A stretch of 7,862 nucleotides of DNA from Acidobacteriota bacterium (GTDB lineage Bacteria; Acidobacteriota; Blastocatellia; Pyrinomonadales; Pyrinomonadaceae). The translations under genes were made by a program, and so were the position numbers. Below are positions 5,684-7,862 of the stretch, piece by piece. Location of the stretch: assembly GCA_024640445.1 (NCBI GenBank), contig JAHEEZ010000004.1:26274-34135 (forward strand), in the 5' to 3' direction. The notes beneath the pieces are model-generated. The model did no database searches and was not told the DNA's origin. It was given only the letters and a program-made list of their open reading frames with translations. Each line of letters begins with the position of its first letter. The first letter of the stretch is position 1.

Positions 5684-5794
5684 CTCGGGATCCGGAACCT
5701 GAATATATGGCTAAATTTAACTCTTATCTTGGGTAAAGACAAAGGGGGTGAACACCGCAAAGCGCATGACTTCGACCGAAGCTCGATGCAGGTG
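5606..5794. other. Rest of the intergenic gap upstream of eno
   Basis: Apart from the short frame described at 5594-5683, this stretch holds a 6-bp perfect hairpin, CGTCTT (5645-5650) with AAGACG (5656-5661), loop GCAAT, without a T-run on either side. A nested symmetry lies at 5764-5789: GCAT/ATGC outside and CTTC/GAAG (5770-5773 with 5778-5781) inside, just beyond the stop of the secreted-protein gene. The latter may help end that transcript but again lacks a T-run. I see no RNA gene. Confidence 0.35.
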
Positions 5795-6328
5795 CTATTC
5801 CAGGATCACGTTGATCGTGTTCGAGAAATATTCCCGGAACCTGGGCTCCCGCTTTCCCGATATATAGTCCCTCTCGTATCCGTCGAGGATCTTCACATCG
5901 GAATAGAAATATATGTTCTTTGAGGGTATAGCGGTAAGACTCACAGGCGGCGTAGAATTCTGTGGATTGTAGGAACCGCTCCTCCAGGCCAGTTTCCCGA
6001 GATCCACTTCAAACTCGTACGACTGGTCCGGAAAAAGGCTTTTCGAGGGAATACTGTATGGGGCGTAATATATGTTTTCCCCGCGGCACAGCCTGTCTCC
6101 CGCCTGGCAACTCGAGAAAAAGAAATTTACCTCGCCTAGTCCACCGGCCTGCAGGTTCTCGCGTCCGCGGTTCGTGATTCGGACCTTGACGATCGCTTCT
6201 TCAATATCTATCCGGCTAGTCGTGCCGGTTAAGGAAACCCGAATATCGAACTTTCGCTCGACGGGGGACGCGGAAGCAAAAAATGCGAGCATCAGGATAG
6301 CGAGAAAGAAGAAATTCAGCTTCGTCAT
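5795..6328 (-). CDS. Small secreted protein of unknown function, coupled to CNNM gene
   Basis: A 177-residue protein with no family I recognise. Residues 1-20 are a clear signal peptide: KL, a phenylalanine/leucine core and an ASA cleavage site before SPVERKF. The mature part looks beta-rich (FDIRVSLTG at 27-35; AIVKVRITNRG at 45-55; YEFEVDLGKLAW at 104-115; SKNIYFYSDVKIL at 136-148), in the manner of an immunoglobulin-like or other beta-sandwich fold. Two cysteines, Cys74 and Cys81, could form a disulfide after export. There is no lipobox. The start codon overlaps the stop of the CNNM-type gene by four bases (ATGA), implying translational coupling and perhaps a shared role at the membrane. 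The overlap and signal peptide are seen directly; the fold and partnership are inferred. Confidence 0.85.
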   Translation of the reverse strand: MTKLNFFFLAILMLAFFASASPVERKFDIRVSLTGTTSRIDIEEAIVKVRITNRGRENLQAGGLGEVNFFFSSCQAGDRLCRGENIYYAPYSIPSKSLFPDQSYEFEVDLGKLAWRSGSYNPQNSTPPVSLTAIPSKNIYFYSDVKILDGYERDYISGKREPRFREYFSNTINVILE

Positions 6329-7716
6329 CCGGTCTTCTCCATCTTCACCTTCGTAATTCGCCGCCTTTCCACTTCCTCAATGTGGAAGACATGGCCGTTG
6401 AAGGGCACGGACTCTCCCTTCTCCAGCACCTCGCCGGCGACCGACATCAGGAAACCCGCGATCGTTGTATAACCTTCGGAAACCGGCACATTGAGACCGA
6501 GTTTGCGGTTCAGGTCGCGGACGGCCAGGCTGCCGTCGAGCACAAAACTCCCGTCCTTCTGCTCGTGTATCTGTTCTGCGGTCTCTTCATCGTATTCATC
6601 CGCGATCTCGCCCACTATCTCTTCCAGAAGGTCCTCAAGCGTGATAATTCCCTCGATGCCGCCGTGTTCATCAACGACGAAACCAAAATGGAACTGTTCG
6701 CGCTGCATCCTCCTAAGAACGTCCTCAAGCCTCGCCGTATCAACAACATAGACTGGCCTTCTGAGGATCTTTTCGATCCTGAAAGCTTCGGGATTGAGCA
6801 GATAGCTCATCACATCCTTGCTGTGTACGACCCCGGCAATATCATCCATCGATTCGCGATAGACAGGAAACCTCGAGAAGCCGCTCTCGCGAAACGACTC
6901 TGCGATCTCGTTAAGCCCGAAGGTGACCGGAATGGCGAAGATCTCCGGCCTCGGCACCATCGCCTCCCGGACCGTCGTTTCGGAGAACTCGAACACCTGG
7001 TGGATAAGCTTCTGTTCTTCAGCGTTCAGGTGACCACTTTTTTTAGAAATGTCGATGAGATGGCGGATCTCATCTTCTGAATACACCGAACCCTCCTCGC
7101 CCGTCGGATGGAGGCCGAACAGCCTGACGGTTCTTGCTCCCGTCCAGTCGAGAAGACGTATCGGGTAATAGAAGGTCTTGTAGAAGATCTGTATCGGAAG
7201 GGCGATCGCGAGGGCGACCCTCTCCGACAGTTCGAGCGCCATGGTCTTCGGGGCGAGTTCGCCCAGGACTATGTGAAGGAAAGTTATTATCGAGAACGCG
7301 ATGATGAACGAGACAGTGTGCAGGACGGCGCCCGAAGTGAGGAACGCCGCGCCCGTCATCGATCCTACCCACATAAGCGCGGGCTCAAGGAACATCGCGA
7401 CAGCGGGTTCGCCGATCCAGCCGAGCCCCAGGGAGAACAGGGTTATTCCAAGCTGGGTTGCCGATATATAGGCATTCAGGTTGTTCAGGCATTCGAGCAG
7501 ACGCAAAGCGGCCTTGCTGCCTTCCGCCGCGAGGGCCGCTATCCGCGATTTGCGGACGGCCACAAGCGCGAACTCCGATGCCACGAAAAAGCCGTTTCCG
7601 AGCACGAGGCCCAAAACGAGAAGGATGTTCAGGAAAACCGATACGGCGTCGAATGACGCCTGCTCCACGGCCGTTTCTGCAAAAAGGAACAAGGATAAAC
7701 TAGCGGGGTCGTCCAT
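6325..7716 (-). CDS. CNNM/CorC-family membrane protein (DUF21-CBS-CorC_HlyC)
   Basis: This 463-residue inner-membrane protein belongs to the family once annotated as hemolysin-like or CorC; studied members take part in Mg2+ (and Co2+) transport or efflux. Domains in order: a DUF21/CNNM transmembrane region at about 26-205, with segments near 26-50, 84-110, 125-155 and 165-190, containing NGFFVASEFALVAVR (41-55), SATQLGITLFSLGLGWIGEP (85-104) and the GELAPK motif (152-157). A CBS pair follows at about 252-375 (MVPRPEI; FVVDEHGG; IITLEDLLEEIVGEI), expected to bind adenine nucleotides. A CorC/HlyC domain at about 386-460 ends the protein. Length and order match full-length relatives. The ATG at 7716 precedes the first membrane segment and has only a weak GAG upstream. 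Transport versus toxin activity cannot be told from sequence, but hemolysin is an unlikely role. Confidence 0.95.
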   Translation of the reverse strand: MDDPASLSLFLFAETAVEQASFDAVSVFLNILLVLGLVLGNGFFVASEFALVAVRKSRIAALAAEGSKAALRLLECLNNLNAYISATQLGITLFSLGLGWIGEPAVAMFLEPALMWVGSMTGAAFLTSGAVLHTVSFIIAFSIITFLHIVLGELAPKTMALELSERVALAIALPIQIFYKTFYYPIRLLDWTGARTVRLFGLHPTGEEGSVYSEDEIRHLIDISKKSGHLNAEEQKLIHQVFEFSETTVREAMVPRPEIFAIPVTFGLNEIAESFRESGFSRFPVYRESMDDIAGVVHSKDVMSYLLNPEAFRIEKILRRPVYVVDTARLEDVLRRMQREQFHFGFVVDEHGGIEGIITLEDLLEEIVGEIADEYDEETAEQIHEQKDGSFVLDGSLAVRDLNRKLGLNVPVSEGYTTIAGFLMSVAGEVLEKGESVPFNGHVFHIEEVERRRITKVKMEKTG

Positions 7717-7745
7717 TACTCGATCGATCTTTTTCGGATATTTTC

Positions 7746-7783
7746 GGAAGGTACCGGAATTACTTCCTTACTAAACTTTCCGG
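7746..7783 (-). promoter_or_regulatory. Leader with two mutually exclusive hairpins
   Basis: Within the leader of the CNNM-type gene, CCGGAA (7754-7759) pairs perfectly with TTCCGG (7778-7783). The overlapping CTTCC (7763-7767) can instead pair with GGAAG (7746-7750). The two hairpins intrude on each other, so only one is likely at a time. This could be a simple RNA switch or chance; it does not look like the long M-box leader. Confidence 0.25.
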
Positions 7784-7800
7784 TCCGTTAACAGCCTCGA

Positions 7801-7828
7801 ATTATAGCACGTTAGTCAATTTCGTGAA
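7801..7828 (-). promoter_or_regulatory. Sigma-70-like promoter of the CNNM-type gene
   Basis: On the minus strand a perfect -10 hexamer, TATAAT (7801-7806), lies 16 bp downstream of TTCACG (7823-7828), which matches the -35 consensus at four of six positions. Transcription would start near 7794, giving a leader of about 78 nt. A better hexamer, TTGACT (7814-7819), is only 7 bp from the -10 and cannot serve as the -35. The -35 falls inside a heptamer unit. Confidence 0.65.
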
Positions 7829-7858
7829 TGGCGGTGGGTAAATCGTCAACGATCTCGC
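7824..7858 (+). repeat. Heptamer array upstream of the CNNM-type gene
   Basis: Units GTGAATG (7824), GCGGTGG (7831), GTAAATC (7838) and GTCAACG (7845), then a worn unit, keep a 7-bp register. GTAAATC and GTGAATG also occur at 72 and 79 in the array at the other end of the window. The sequence is cut by the window edge, so the array may continue. Confidence 0.5.
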
Positions 7859-7862
7859 GAAT

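Noticed and set aside
5740..5790. Cyclic-di-GMP riboswitch suggested by GCAAAGC
   Set aside because: The partner helix and the remaining conserved bases are missing, and on that strand no gene follows.
6382..7080. A 232-codon open frame on the plus strand
   Set aside because: It is antisense to the CBS and CorC/HlyC parts of the CNNM-type gene, and the translation has no domain character.

Overview
The window looks like a chromosomal segment of a moderately GC-rich, free-living bacterium. The best guess is an acidobacterium of the Blastocatellia type. That guess rests on the flavour of the enolase, the secreted beta-rich hypothetical protein and the short-period intergenic repeats; it is inference, with no marker RNA to confirm it. 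All six credible genes lie on the minus strand, so transcription runs from high to low coordinates. No tRNA, rRNA, CRISPR array, insertion sequence or phage gene was seen.

In transcription order: (1) 7716-6325 encodes a CNNM/CorC-type membrane protein (DUF21, CBS pair, CorC/HlyC domain) behind a good sigma-70-like promoter. (2) 6328-5795 overlaps it by four bases (ATGA) and encodes a small secreted protein of unknown function, so the two are almost certainly co-translated. (3) A roughly 390-base gap (5401-5794) holds two arrays of 7-bp repeats around an 88-bp core, and a coding-like short reading frame. (4) 5400-4114 is enolase (eno). (5) A 146-base gap holds inverted 9-bp repeat arrays. (6) 3967-3530 is a GNAT acetyltransferase. 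(7) A leader rich in palindromes precedes 3341-1062, a two-ring Clp AAA+ unfoldase with ClpA-like architecture. (8) A hairpin terminator separates this from 986-180, a secreted protein with a possible LolA/LolB-like fold. (9) The last 180 bases again hold heptamer arrays, here in inverted orientation.

The genes are mostly housekeeping and do not form one pathway. Only the CNNM/secreted-protein pair looks like a functional unit. The most notable points are the Clp ATPase, which has aliphatic residues where both pore loops normally carry tyrosine, and the 7- and 9-bp repeat arrays in the intergenic gaps. One heptamer array coincides with a predicted -35 box. No wholly new multi-gene system is evident.
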